Assembly (NCBI GenBank): GCA_041913905.1 | Contig: JAYSEK010000012.1 | Coordinates: forward strand, 66,798-130,797 | Origin: Roseateles_B sp041913905 | Lineage (GTDB): Bacteria > Pseudomonadota > Gammaproteobacteria > Burkholderiales > Burkholderiaceae_C | Length of the DNA stretch: 64,000 nt | Direction of reading: 5' to 3' | Part shown: piece by piece, positions 37,716 to 47,645 of the stretch | Position numbering within the stretch: the first letter of the stretch is position 1 | Layout of the letters: each line of letters opens with the position of its first letter | Made by a program: the position numbers and the translations under genes | The notes under the pieces: model-generated | Told to the model about the DNA's origin: nothing | The model's input: the letters and a program-made list of their open reading frames with translations, nothing else | Databases searched by the model: none

Positions 37716-38103
37716 TTCGAGCGTCTGGATCGACTTTTTCTCGGGTGCCGAGCACCCGGCGGTCGATCAGCTGGCGGAACTGCTGGAGCAGGGCGAGCTG
37801 CGCCTGGTCGTGCCGGACCTGGTGCTGTTCGAGGTGCTGCGCGGCTTCCGGCACCCGCGCGAGCTGCGGCAGGCCACGCTGCTGATGCAGAGCCTGGCCG
37901 TCGAGCCCACGGGGGGCGAAGCCCTGGCCATGGCCGCGGTCGACCACTACCGCAGCCTGCGCGCCCAGGGCTATACGGTGCGCAGCCCCATCGACGTGCT
38001 GCTGGCCGCCTTCTGCATCGAGAACGACTACGCCCTGCTGCACAAGGACCGCGACTTCGACGCCCTGGAGGTCCACCGCGGCCTCAAGGTCTGGAAGCAC
38101 TGA
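37702..38103 (+). CDS. VapC-type PIN-domain toxin (ribonuclease)
   Basis: A protein of about 133 residues with the PIN-domain acidic set: VVDSSVWIDFF (first Asp), VLFEVLRGF (Glu), SPIDVLLAAFC (Asp) and HKDRDFDAL (last Asp). VapC toxins cleave tRNA or rRNA. GTG 37702 is preferred because GGGGAAG lies 4 nt upstream and it places the first beta strand at the start. ATG 37678 would add eight residues. Either way it overlaps vapB, as expected for translational coupling. All catalytic acids are present, so it looks intact. Confidence 0.9.
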   Translation: MLVVDSSVWIDFFSGAEHPAVDQLAELLEQGELRLVVPDLVLFEVLRGFRHPRELRQATLLMQSLAVEPTGGEALAMAAVDHYRSLRAQGYTVRSPIDVLLAAFCIENDYALLHKDRDFDALEVHRGLKVWKH

Positions 38104-38115
38104 CAAGAGAACACC

Positions 38116-38907
38116 ATGACGAGCACGCTCAAGATCGAACGCGAGGGCCCCAATCACTGTGTGGCCCGCGTCACCCTGAACCGCCCCGATGTGCGCAATG
38201 CCTTCAACGAGGGCGTCATCGCCGAGCTGACCGAGGCCTTCGCAGCGCTGGGGCAAGACCTGACCCTGCGAGCCATCGTGCTGGCCGCCGAGGGCAAGGC
38301 CTTCTGCGCCGGCGCCGATCTCAACTGGATGAAGGCCATGGCGGGCTACAGCTGGGATGAGAACCATGCCGACGCCAGCCGCCTGGCCGACATGCTCTGG
38401 ACGATCTACAGCTGCCCCGTGCCCGTGATCGCTCGCGTGCAGGGCGATGTCTACGCCGGCGGCGTGGGCCTGGTCTCGGTCTGCGACATGGTCGTGGCCG
38501 TGGAGGGCGCGGGCTTCTGCCTGTCCGAGGCCAAGCTGGGCCTGCTGCCGGCCACCATCGGCCCCTACGTGGTCCGCGCGCTGGGCGAGCAGGCCTCGCG
38601 CCGCTACTTCGTCACCGCCGAGCGCTTCAGCGCCGCCGAGGCCCACCGCCTGGGCCTGGTCCACGAACTGGCCACGCCGGAGACGCTGGACGCCAAGGTG
38701 CAAGGCCTGGTCGACGCGCTCTGCGCCAACGGTCCTGCCGCGGTGCGTGCCTGCAAGAAGCTGGTGCAGGATGTGGCCCATCGTGAGATCACACCCGCAC
38801 TGCGCGATGACACAGCGCGCCGCATTGCTGACATCCGTGCCTCCGCCGAGGGCCGTGAAGGCGTGCAGAGCTTCCTGAACAAGGCCAAGCCCGGCTGGCT
38901 TGCCTGA
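38116..38907 (+). CDS. liuC: Methylglutaconyl-CoA hydratase / enoyl-CoA hydratase family
   Basis: A 263-residue crotonase-fold enzyme. Oxyanion-hole segments are LAAEGKAFCAGADLNWMKAM and QGDVYAGGVGLVSVCDMVVA; FCLSEAKLGLLPATIGPYVVRALG is the usual third block. In this cluster it would hydrate 3-methylglutaconyl-CoA, the MCC product, to HMG-CoA. Its stop overlaps the bioA start (TGATG), which ties the leucine genes to the biotin genes in one transcript. It follows vapC by 12 bp. Confidence 0.92.
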   Translation: MTSTLKIEREGPNHCVARVTLNRPDVRNAFNEGVIAELTEAFAALGQDLTLRAIVLAAEGKAFCAGADLNWMKAMAGYSWDENHADASRLADMLWTIYSCPVPVIARVQGDVYAGGVGLVSVCDMVVAVEGAGFCLSEAKLGLLPATIGPYVVRALGEQASRRYFVTAERFSAAEAHRLGLVHELATPETLDAKVQGLVDALCANGPAAVRACKKLVQDVAHREITPALRDDTARRIADIRASAEGREGVQSFLNKAKPGWLA

Positions 38908-40328
38908 TGCACGCCATGGCTGACGACCGCTCCACCGCCGCCTTGCAACGCCGCAGCCTCGATGCGGTCTGGCACCCCTGCACGCAGATGGCGCGTGCCG
39001 AGCGCGTGCCGCCGCTGCCCATCGCGCGGGGCGAGGGCGCCTGGCTGTTCGACTTCGACGGCCACCGCTACTTCGACGCCAACAGTTCCTGGTGGGTCAA
39101 CCTCTTCGGTCACGCGGACGCCGGCATCAACGCTGCCATCAAGCAGCAGCTGGACACCCTGCCGCATGTGATGCTGGCCGGCTGCACGCACGAGCCTGCC
39201 ATCCGCCTGGCCGAGCGTCTGAGCGCGCGCACCGACGGCGCGCTGGGCCATGTGTTCTTCGGCAGCGATGGCGCCAGTGCGGTGGAGATCGCGCTGAAGC
39301 AGAGCTTCCACAGTTGGCGCAACCTCGGCCAGATGGACAAGCGCGAGTTCGTGTGCCTGAGGAACGGCTACCACGGCGAGACCATCGGCGCGCTGGCCGT
39401 GACCGACGTTGCCATCTTCCGCGATGCCTACGACCCGCTGCTGATGCGGGCCCACATCGTCGATTCGCCCGACAGCCGCCTGGGCAACGAGCCAGCGGCG
39501 CTGGCCGCGCTGCGCGCCTTGCTGGCCGAGCGCCAGGGCCACATCGCCGCCGTGATCCTGGAGCCGCTGGTGCAGGGCGCTGCCGGCATGGTGATGCATT
39601 CGCCGGACTACCTGCGCCAGGTGCGGGCGATGACCCGTGAGTTCGGCGTGCACCTGATCGCCGACGAAATCGCGGTGGGCTGCGGGCGCACCGGACAGTT
39701 CTTTGCCTGGCAGCACACGCTGGTCGACGGCGACCTCGCCAGCGCCGGGCCGCCCCAAGCTGGCGAAGCCCCCGCGGGGGGCGGCTCGCGTACTCGCGAG
39801 CGTGGGGGCGAACAATCCCTGTGGCCCGATTTCATCCTGCTGTCGAAGGGCATCACCGCCGGCACGCTGCCGCTCTCGCTGGTGCTCACGACCGACGCCA
39901 TCTACCGCGCCTTCTGGTCCGAGGACGTCACCCGCGGCTTCCTGCACTCGCATTCCTACACCGGCAACGCGCTCGCCTGCGCTGCGGCCAATGCCGTGCT
40001 GGACCGCTTCGATGCCGGTCAGATCAAGCGCAACGCAGAACAGGCTTCGCAATTGGCCGAGGCCTTCGCGCCGCTGGCGAAGCATGTGCGTGTGGCCCAT
40101 CTGCGGCAGCAGGGCATGATCCTGGCCTTTGACGTCGTGGACGCGCCGGCCGGCTTTGCCGAGGCCTTCCACCTGGCGGCGCGCCGGCACGAGCTGCTGA
40201 TCCGGCCCATCGGGCGGACGGTCTACCTGATGCCGCCCTACCTGATCGACGCCGACGTGGCGCACTGGCTGGCGGAGGCGGTTCGACGCACCCTGGCCGA
40301 CCTTTTTCCTGACTCCCATGTTGCTTGA
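38907..40328 (+). CDS. bioA: Adenosylmethionine-8-amino-7-oxononanoate aminotransferase with an in-frame insertion
   Basis: A 473-residue class-III aminotransferase. HPCTQM, WWVNLFGHAD, FFGSDGASAVEIALK, NGYHGETIGALAVTD, ADEIAVGCGRTG, the PLP Lys314 in LLSKGITAG, and SHSYTGNALACAAA are all present. It converts KAPA to DAPA in biotin synthesis. Unusually, about 32 residues (roughly 275-306, Gly/Pro/Arg-rich) are inserted between the strand bearing FFAWQHTLV and WPDFILLSKG, where relatives continue directly. The inserting DNA is a palindrome-rich repeat (separate entry). All catalytic motifs flank it intact, so the enzyme may tolerate it. bioF overlaps by 11 bp. Confidence 0.94.
   Translation: MHAMADDRSTAALQRRSLDAVWHPCTQMARAERVPPLPIARGEGAWLFDFDGHRYFDANSSWWVNLFGHADAGINAAIKQQLDTLPHVMLAGCTHEPAIRLAERLSARTDGALGHVFFGSDGASAVEIALKQSFHSWRNLGQMDKREFVCLRNGYHGETIGALAVTDVAIFRDAYDPLLMRAHIVDSPDSRLGNEPAALAALRALLAERQGHIAAVILEPLVQGAAGMVMHSPDYLRQVRAMTREFGVHLIADEIAVGCGRTGQFFAWQHTLVDGDLASAGPPQAGEAPAGGGSRTRERGGEQSLWPDFILLSKGITAGTLPLSLVLTTDAIYRAFWSEDVTRGFLHSHSYTGNALACAAANAVLDRFDAGQIKRNAEQASQLAEAFAPLAKHVRVAHLRQQGMILAFDVVDAPAGFAEAFHLAARRHELLIRPIGRTVYLMPPYLIDADVAHWLAEAVRRTLADLFPDSHVA
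39735..39812. repeat. Palindromic repeat-like segment inserted in frame in bioA
   Basis: Within about 80 bp are CGCCAGC...GCTGGCG (39737-39765), the perfect palindrome CCCCCGCGGGGG (39769-39780), and CTCGCG-TACT-CGCGAG (39785-39800). It is translated in frame as a Gly/Pro/Arg-rich stretch absent from the family. Its composition differs from the flanking codons. Confidence 0.75.
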
Positions 40329-41547
40329 TCATCTGAGCTCCAAGCTGCGCGCCATCGAAGCGCAGTCCCTGACCCGCTTCCTGCGCGAGGCGGAGAGTCC
40401 CACCGCGCCGCACCAGACCGTGCGCGGCGTCGACGGCATCGCCCGCGAGCTGCTGATGTTCTGCAGCAATGACTACCTGGGCCTGGCCGCGCATCCGCGC
40501 ATCGCCGAGGCGCTGGCCGAAGGCGCGCGGCTCTACGGCGGCGGCAGTGGTGCCTCGCCGCTGGTCAGCGGCCACTCGGTCGCGCACAAGCGCGTGACCG
40601 ACACCCTGGCCGACTGGTTCTCGCCCCACATCCCGCAGGCGCGCGCCCTGGGCTTTTGCACCGGCTACATGGCCAATCTGGCGGTGGTGACGGCGCTGGG
40701 CGACGTCGAGGCCGAGATCTTCTCCGAGACCCTCAACCACGCCTCGCTGATCGACGGCACGCGCCTGGCCCGCGCCAAGACCACGCGCTATGGCCATGCC
40801 GATGTCGCCGGCCTGCGCACCTTGCTGGCGGCCAGCCAGGCCAAGGTCAAGCTCATCGTCACCGATGCGGTCTTCAGCATGGACGGCGACATCGCCCCGC
40901 TGCCCGAGCTGCAGGCGCTGGCCAATGAATTCGACGCCTGGCTGATCGTGGACGACGCCCATGGCTTCGGCGTGCTGGGCCAGAAGGGCCGGGGTTCGCT
41001 GGAGCACTTCGATCTCTGCAGCGAACGCCTGATCCTCGTCGGCACGCTGGGCAAGGCCGCCGGGCTGGCCGGTGCCTTCGTCGTCGCGCACGAGACCATC
41101 ACCGAGTACCTGCTGCAGGCGGCGCGCAACTACATCTTCTCGACGGCCTCGCCGCCTGCCGTGGAGCATGCGCTGCTCACCAGCTTCGACCTGATCGAGA
41201 GCGAGGTGGGCCAGGCCCGCCGTGAGCAGCTGAAGGCCCTGCAGCAGCAGCTGGCCCAGGGCATCAAGGCCATCCTCAAGCGCCACCGCGGCCTGCCCTG
41301 GCGCCTGGCGCCCAGCGAGACGCCCGTGCGCCCGCTGATCGTCGGTGGCAATGCCGAAGTGATGCAGCTGGCCGCCCGCCTGGAGCGCGAGGGCCTGCGC
41401 GTGCCGGGCATCCGTCCGCCGACTGTGGCCGTGGGCGAGGCCCGGCTGCGCATCACGCTGTGTGCGACGCACACGGCGGCGGATGTGGATCGCCTGCTGG
41501 CGGCGCTGGAAACCGCCGCCGCGGACATGGAGCGTGCCGCCGCATGA
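40318..41547 (+). CDS. bioF: 8-amino-7-oxononanoate synthase
   Basis: A 409-residue alpha-oxoamine synthase. FCSNDYLGLAAHP, GGGSGASPLVSGHS, FCTGYMANLAVVTAL, FSETLNHASLIDG, DAVFSMDGDIAPL, VDDAHGFGVLG, and the PLP Lys246 in GTLGKAAGLAGAF are all normal. It condenses pimeloyl-thioester with alanine to KAPA. It overlaps bioA by 11 bp. Its stop overlaps an ATG at 41544 that could begin an extended bioD. Confidence 0.95.
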   Translation: MLLDHLSSKLRAIEAQSLTRFLREAESPTAPHQTVRGVDGIARELLMFCSNDYLGLAAHPRIAEALAEGARLYGGGSGASPLVSGHSVAHKRVTDTLADWFSPHIPQARALGFCTGYMANLAVVTALGDVEAEIFSETLNHASLIDGTRLARAKTTRYGHADVAGLRTLLAASQAKVKLIVTDAVFSMDGDIAPLPELQALANEFDAWLIVDDAHGFGVLGQKGRGSLEHFDLCSERLILVGTLGKAAGLAGAFVVAHETITEYLLQAARNYIFSTASPPAVEHALLTSFDLIESEVGQARREQLKALQQQLAQGIKAILKRHRGLPWRLAPSETPVRPLIVGGNAEVMQLAARLEREGLRVPGIRPPTVAVGEARLRITLCATHTAADVDRLLAALETAAADMERAAA

Positions 41548-41582
41548 TGCATGTGAGCCCTCCGTCCCTGAGTCCAGGTCCG

Positions 41583-41597
41583 GCCCCCCGAGGGGGC
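41583..41597. repeat. Short G+C hairpin between bioF and bioD
   Basis: GCCCCCCGAGGGGGC forms a 6-bp stem with a CGA loop, 7 bp before the bioD start. It is similar in style to the other hairpins of this cluster and may hold the bioD ribosome-binding site (GAGG follows it). Confidence 0.55.
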
Positions 41598-41603
41598 GAG
41601 GCA

Positions 41604-42338
41604 ATGCAATTGCCACGCCTACAAGGCCTGTTCATCACCGGCACCGACACCGAGATCGGCAAGACCTGCGTCACCGCCGGGCTGACGCATGCGCTGGCCG
41701 AGGCCGGTGCGCGCGTGGTGCCGGTGAAGTCCCTGGCCGCGGGGCAGGTGCAGGACGCGCATGGCCGCTGGGTCAATGAGGACGTGCTGCAGCTGCACGC
41801 CGCCCAGCGCCTGGGGCTGAGCCTGGAGCAGATCGGCCCACTGCAGTTCCGCGAGCCCTGCGCGCCCCACATCGCCGCGCGGCTGGAAGGCAGGACGCTG
41901 GAGCGCGAACCACTGCTGGCTGCCATCCGTACGAGCGCGCGCCTCGGCGAGCTGGCCCTGGTCGAAGGCGTCGGTGGTTTCCGCGTGCCGCTCAATGACG
42001 GCTACGACACCGCCGACCTTGCCGTGGACCTGGCCCTGCCCGTGCTGCTGGTCGTCGGCTTGCGCCTGGGCTGCATCAACCACGCCCTGCTGACGGCCGA
42101 GGCGATCCGCGCCCGCGGCCTGCGCCTCGCCGGCTGGGTGGCCAATGTGGCCGACCCTCATCAAAGCCATGTGGCGGACAATGTCGCCGCGCTGGCCGCC
42201 CATTTCGCTTCGATGGGCGCGACCTGCTGGGGCCATGTGCCCCGCCTTCCCGATCCTTCTCCCGCGGCTGTCGCCGCGCATTTCTCGCTGACGCCAGCGG
42301 CCCTGCTGCAGGCTGTGCGGCAAGTCCAGGAACCTTGA
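41604..42338 (+). CDS. bioD: Dethiobiotin synthetase
   Basis: A 244-residue P-loop enzyme. GLFITGTDTEIGKT is the Walker A region; VPVKSLAAGQ, LVEGVGGFRVPL and VGLRLGCINHALLTAEAI are BioD blocks. KSLAAG in place of the more usual KPVAAG is a mild variation. It forms the ureido ring of dethiobiotin from DAPA and CO2 with ATP. The ATG at 41604 gives the family N-terminus. An in-frame ATG at 41544 overlaps the bioF stop (ATGA) and would add 20 residues encoded by the hairpin region. Confidence 0.93.
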   Translation: MQLPRLQGLFITGTDTEIGKTCVTAGLTHALAEAGARVVPVKSLAAGQVQDAHGRWVNEDVLQLHAAQRLGLSLEQIGPLQFREPCAPHIAARLEGRTLEREPLLAAIRTSARLGELALVEGVGGFRVPLNDGYDTADLAVDLALPVLLVVGLRLGCINHALLTAEAIRARGLRLAGWVANVADPHQSHVADNVAALAAHFASMGATCWGHVPRLPDPSPAAVAAHFSLTPAALLQAVRQVQEP

Positions 42339-42340
42339 CC

Positions 42341-43441
42341 ATGACCCAGACCCCCAACCAGATCCAGTCGCTGACGCCTTCCACCGACGCCGAGCGCCGC
42401 AATGCCAAGCCCTGGACGGTCAACGAGGTCGCGGCGCTCTTCGAGCTGCCCTTCAACGACCTGCTCTTCCGCGCCCAGCAGGTGCACCGCGAGCACTTCG
42501 ACGCCAACGCCATCCAGCTCTCCACGCTGCTGTCCATCAAGACCGGCGGTTGCGAGGAAGACTGCGCCTACTGCCCGCAATCGGCCCACTTCGACACCGG
42601 CCTGAAGGCCGAGAAGCTGATCCCGCTGCAGGAAGTGATGGAGGCCGCGCGCGCCGCCAAGGCCAATGGCGCCACGCGCTTCTGCATGGGGGCTGCCTGG
42701 CGCTCGCCCAAGGAACGCCATCTGGAAGCCATCGGCGAGATGATCACCGAGGTCAAGGCCCTGGGCCTGGAGACCTGCCTGACCGCCGGCATGCTGGGTG
42801 ACGGCCAGGCGGAGCAGCTCAAGGCCGCGGGCCTGGACTACTACAACCACAACCTCGACACCTCGCCCGAGTTCTACGGCCAGATCATCACCACCCGCAC
42901 CTACCAGGACCGTCTGGACACCCTGGACCGCGTTCGCAACGTCGGTCTCAAGGTCTGCTCCGGCGGCATCGTGGGCCTGGGCGAGACCCGCCGCGAGCGC
43001 GCCGGTCTGCTGGTGCAGTTGGCCAATCTCGATCCCTATCCTGAGTCGGTGCCCATCAATAACCTGGTGCAGGTCGAGGGCACGCCGCTGTCCGGCACGG
43101 CCCAGCTCGATCCCTTCGAGTTCGTGCGCACCATTGCCGTGGCCCGCATCATCATGCCGCGCGCCATGGTCCGCCTCTCGGCCGGCCGCGAGGACATGCC
43201 AGAGAGCCTGCAGGCCCTGTGCTTCCTGGCCGGCGCCAACAGCATGTTCTACGGCGACAAGCTGCTGACCACGGCGAACCCGCAGGCCGAGAAGGACCGC
43301 GCGCTGCTGGACCGCCTGGGCATGCATTGCGCCACCGAGGCCGAGTTGTCGGAGGGGCATGGGAAGGAAGCCAAGATCCGCCTCAATGCCGCGGAAGCCG
43401 CTCCTGTCGGCACGCTTCGCGGCTGCAGCCAAGCCCACTGA
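42341..43441 (+). CDS. bioB: Biotin synthase
   Basis: A 366-residue radical SAM enzyme. Cys71, Cys75 and Cys78 in GGCEEDCAYCPQS bind the 4Fe-4S cluster. YYNHNLDTSPEFY, CSGGIVGLGET and VPINNLVQVEGTPL are standard, and GADSMFYG-type ANSMFYGDKLLTT closes the barrel. It inserts sulfur into dethiobiotin. ATG 42341 lies two bases after the bioD stop; an in-frame TTG at 42335 is less likely. The gene is followed by a small hairpin (43448-43463) and then by the duplicated start of liuD. Confidence 0.97.
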   Translation: MTQTPNQIQSLTPSTDAERRNAKPWTVNEVAALFELPFNDLLFRAQQVHREHFDANAIQLSTLLSIKTGGCEEDCAYCPQSAHFDTGLKAEKLIPLQEVMEAARAAKANGATRFCMGAAWRSPKERHLEAIGEMITEVKALGLETCLTAGMLGDGQAEQLKAAGLDYYNHNLDTSPEFYGQIITTRTYQDRLDTLDRVRNVGLKVCSGGIVGLGETRRERAGLLVQLANLDPYPESVPINNLVQVEGTPLSGTAQLDPFEFVRTIAVARIIMPRAMVRLSAGREDMPESLQALCFLAGANSMFYGDKLLTTANPQAEKDRALLDRLGMHCATEAELSEGHGKEAKIRLNAAEAAPVGTLRGCSQAH

Positions 43442-43447
43442 GTTTCA

Positions 43448-43463
43448 CGGGGCCATCGCCCCG
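43448..43463 (+). repeat. Hairpin directly after bioB
   Basis: CGGGGC-CATC-GCCCCG, a 6-bp stem with a tetraloop, 7 bp after the bioB stop. No T-run follows, so it is more likely an mRNA-stabilising or processing element than an intrinsic terminator. Confidence 0.55.
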
Positions 43464-43521
43464 CCAGCCCCTGACGGCTTACCGGCCGCCCGCTGATCAA
43501 AAAGAGAACGGAGTCACCGCC

Positions 43522-43657
43522 ATGTTCAAGAAGATCCTGATCGCCAATCGCGGCGTTCGCGCCAACGGCGCGGGGGGCGACTCATATGCGCAGCATGTGA
43601 GTCGACACCAAATTGCCTGGCGAGCGAAGCGAGTGGCGATTGAGCCGAGGAGCCAAC

Positions 43658-43665
<8 letters not shown>
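43522..43665 (+). pseudogene. Duplicated 5' end of liuD forming a 47-codon upstream frame
   Basis: The first 11 codons read MFKKILIANRG, identical in protein to the true liuD start at 43658. Of these 33 nt only 4 differ, all silent. After that the frame enters a hairpin-rich segment and continues without homology to a stop at 43663-43665, which overlaps the liuD ATG by 8 nt. A GGAG lies upstream at about 43510. It may be a broken leftover of liuD created by insertion or duplication, or a leader peptide coupled to liuD translation. I see no domain in it. Confidence 0.8.
43558..43604. repeat. Two hairpins in the segment between the duplicated liuD starts
   Basis: CGCGCC-AAC-GGCGCG (43558-43572), followed by a long hairpin CGACTCA...TGAGTCG (43578-43604) whose inner ATGC/GCAT also pairs, giving about 12 bp with one T-G pair. 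The downstream part contains the direct repeat TGGCGA ... TGGCGA (43618-43639). Confidence 0.75.
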
Positions 43666-45742
<2,077 letters not shown>

Positions 45743-45791
45743 CTTTCCTTGCGCTGTTTTCTTTCGAACGACGAGCCCTTGAGGAGGAGCG

Positions 45792-46229
45792 ATGATGAGA
45801 ATGGGAGCATGTGTTCTGGCCGTGGCCGGACTGTTGGCGGGCTGCGCCCCGGTACCTTTGCAACGTGCACAGGTGGACCGCCTGAATGCCGATGCCAGCC
45901 TGGCCGAGGTGCAGGCAGCGCTAGGCGGGGCCAGCGAGCTGCGAGCCTTTGACTTCGCTGCAGGCGAACGAAGCTACCGGGTGCGGGAGTACCGCCTGCA
46001 AACCGGTGCCACGCAGCAGACGTCGGTGGTGTGCACGCAAGCCTGCTACCCCATCGTTGTGACGGTACCGGTCACCGTGGACTATGTGCTGGTGCACGAG
46101 CAGGGCTCGCAGCGCCTGCTGGCCTGGGGCAGCCTGGAGGAGTTGAGCAAGTCCAGCGACGAGCGCGTCAGCACGGTGATGCCTGCGCTGAAGATGGCCC
46201 GAGCCAAGCAACTGGAGACCGGCAAGTGA
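45792..46229 (+). CDS. Small lipoprotein of unknown function (first of a pair)
   Basis: A 145-residue protein. The signal peptide ends at LLAGC (lipobox, Cys18). The mature part includes LNADASLAEVQAALGGASELRAFDF, a helix-strand pattern reminiscent of SmpA/BamE-like small lipoproteins, then YRVREYRLQTG and a possible disulfide pair (VVCTQACYP). It follows GAGGAGGAG. I do not recognise the family. It overlaps the next lipoprotein gene by one base and both lie between liuD and the HMG-CoA lyase gene. Confidence 0.8.
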   Translation: MMRMGACVLAVAGLLAGCAPVPLQRAQVDRLNADASLAEVQAALGGASELRAFDFAAGERSYRVREYRLQTGATQQTSVVCTQACYPIVVTVPVTVDYVLVHEQGSQRLLAWGSLEELSKSSDERVSTVMPALKMARAKQLETGK

Positions 46230-46597
46230 TGAAGCACGCCACTCGATTCCTGGCCCCGCTCGCGCTGGGTGTGGCCCTGGCCGGCTGCGCAGCCATGAAG
46301 CCGCAGATCTTCCATTCACAGCTGGTCCAGCTCGACAAGGGCCTGCCTGCGTCGGACGTGCCACGGCGCCTGGGCCAGCCGCCCGTGCTGGAGCATCATG
46401 CGCAGGCGGATGGCCGGGAATTCCTGTTCCAGCAATACCGGCTGAACAATGGGCTGCAACTGGATCGCTACCTGGTGGCCTCCGAGAATGGGCGGGTGGT
46501 CTACTGGGGCTATGTCAGCGAGTTCCGCCGGCATCCCGATGCCTCGCTGGGCAAGGCGCTGAACACGGTGCTGCCGGCAGTGATGGCGCAGGACTGA
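46229..46597 (+). CDS. Small lipoprotein of unknown function (second of a pair)
   Basis: A 122-residue protein with lipobox ALAGC (Cys20). The mature part QLDKGLPASDVPRRLGQPPVLEHHAQADGREFLFQQYRL again has the SmpA/OmlA-like layout in which a short helix is followed by a hairpin (LGQPP, then aromatic strands). YLVASENGRVVYWGYVSEFRRHP follows. The ATG overlaps the previous stop (TGATG), so the two are coupled and may be diverged paralogues. The HMG-CoA lyase gene follows after 14 bp. Confidence 0.8.
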   Translation: MKHATRFLAPLALGVALAGCAAMKPQIFHSQLVQLDKGLPASDVPRRLGQPPVLEHHAQADGREFLFQQYRLNNGLQLDRYLVASENGRVVYWGYVSEFRRHPDASLGKALNTVLPAVMAQD

Positions 46598-46611
46598 ACA
46601 GGAGAATTCCA

Positions 46612-47520
46612 ATGGCATTGCCCCACCGCGTCACCCTGGTCGACGTCGGCCCCCGCGACGGCCTGCAGAACGAGAAGCAGCCGGTCGCCACCGAGCACAA
46701 GGCTCGGCTGGTGACCATGCTGCAGGAAGCAGGGCTGAAGAACATCGAGGTCACGAGCTTCGTCTCGCCGAAGTGGGTGCCGCAGATGGGCGACAACACC
46801 GCCGTGATGGCCGCCATCGAGCGCCGCCCCGGCGTGCGCTACAGCGTGCTGACGCCGAACATGAAGGGCCTGGAGTCGGCCCTGACGACGAAGCCCGATG
46901 AGATCGTCGTCTTCGGCGCGGCCTCGGAAGCCTTCAGCCAGAAGAACATCAACTGCAGCGTGGCTGAGAGCATCGAGCGCTTCGCCCCCGTGGTCGAGGC
47001 GGCCCATGCCGCCGGGCTGAAGGTGCGTGGCGCGCTGTCCTGCGCGGTGGGCTGCCCTTACGAGGGGGACATTTCCCCGGACCAAGTCGAGCGTGTCGTC
47101 CGCTTGATGAAGGACATCGGCGTGGACCACCTAGGCGTGGCCGACACCATCGGCGTGGGCACCCCGCGGCGCATCCAGGCGGCCATGGAGCGGGCGCTGA
47201 AGCACTATCCCTTGCACGAGGTCAGCGGCCATTTCCACGACACCTACGGTCAGGCGCTGTCCAACATCTATGCCTGCCTGGAGATGGGCATCCACACCTT
47301 CGACGCCAGCGTCGCAGGCCTGGGCGGCTGCCCTTACGCCAAGGGGGCCACGGGCAATGTGGCCACCGAAGACGTGGTCTTCCTGCTCAACGGCCTTGGT
47401 ATCGAGACCGGCATCGACCTGGACAAGCTGGTTGACGCCGGGGCCTACATCTCCGAGCAACTGGGCCGCCCGCCGGTCTCGCGCGTGGCACGCGCCCTGC
47501 TGGCGAAGCGGCAGGGCTGA
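46612..47520 (+). CDS. mvaB: Hydroxymethylglutaryl-CoA lyase
   Basis: A 302-residue TIM-barrel enzyme. VDVGPRDGLQNE holds the catalytic Arg/Asp, ITSFVSPK-type VTSFVSPKWVPQM and SCAVGCPYEG are typical, GHFHDTYG provides the metal-binding His pair, and GLGGCPYAKGATGNV contains the catalytic Cys loop. It cleaves HMG-CoA to acetyl-CoA and acetoacetate, the last step of leucine degradation. ATG 46612 follows AGGAGAA. Isovaleryl-CoA dehydrogenase (liuA) is not in the window. Confidence 0.95.
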   Translation: MALPHRVTLVDVGPRDGLQNEKQPVATEHKARLVTMLQEAGLKNIEVTSFVSPKWVPQMGDNTAVMAAIERRPGVRYSVLTPNMKGLESALTTKPDEIVVFGAASEAFSQKNINCSVAESIERFAPVVEAAHAAGLKVRGALSCAVGCPYEGDISPDQVERVVRLMKDIGVDHLGVADTIGVGTPRRIQAAMERALKHYPLHEVSGHFHDTYGQALSNIYACLEMGIHTFDASVAGLGGCPYAKGATGNVATEDVVFLLNGLGIETGIDLDKLVDAGAYISEQLGRPPVSRVARALLAKRQG

Positions 47521-47645
47521 GCGCTGGCGTTCGCCGTGTCGGCTGCATGCCTTGTTCGCAGGGCTGCCCTGAACCATTGACCTGAGCGGGCCGCCGGCGC
47601 CCAATGCGAGCCATGGGCCTGATGCAGGCAGTGCAGGAGATGGCG

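Noticed and set aside
38907..40328. bioA as a pseudogene because of the insertion
   Set aside because: The frame is open throughout, all catalytic residues are kept, and downstream overlaps with bioF are intact.
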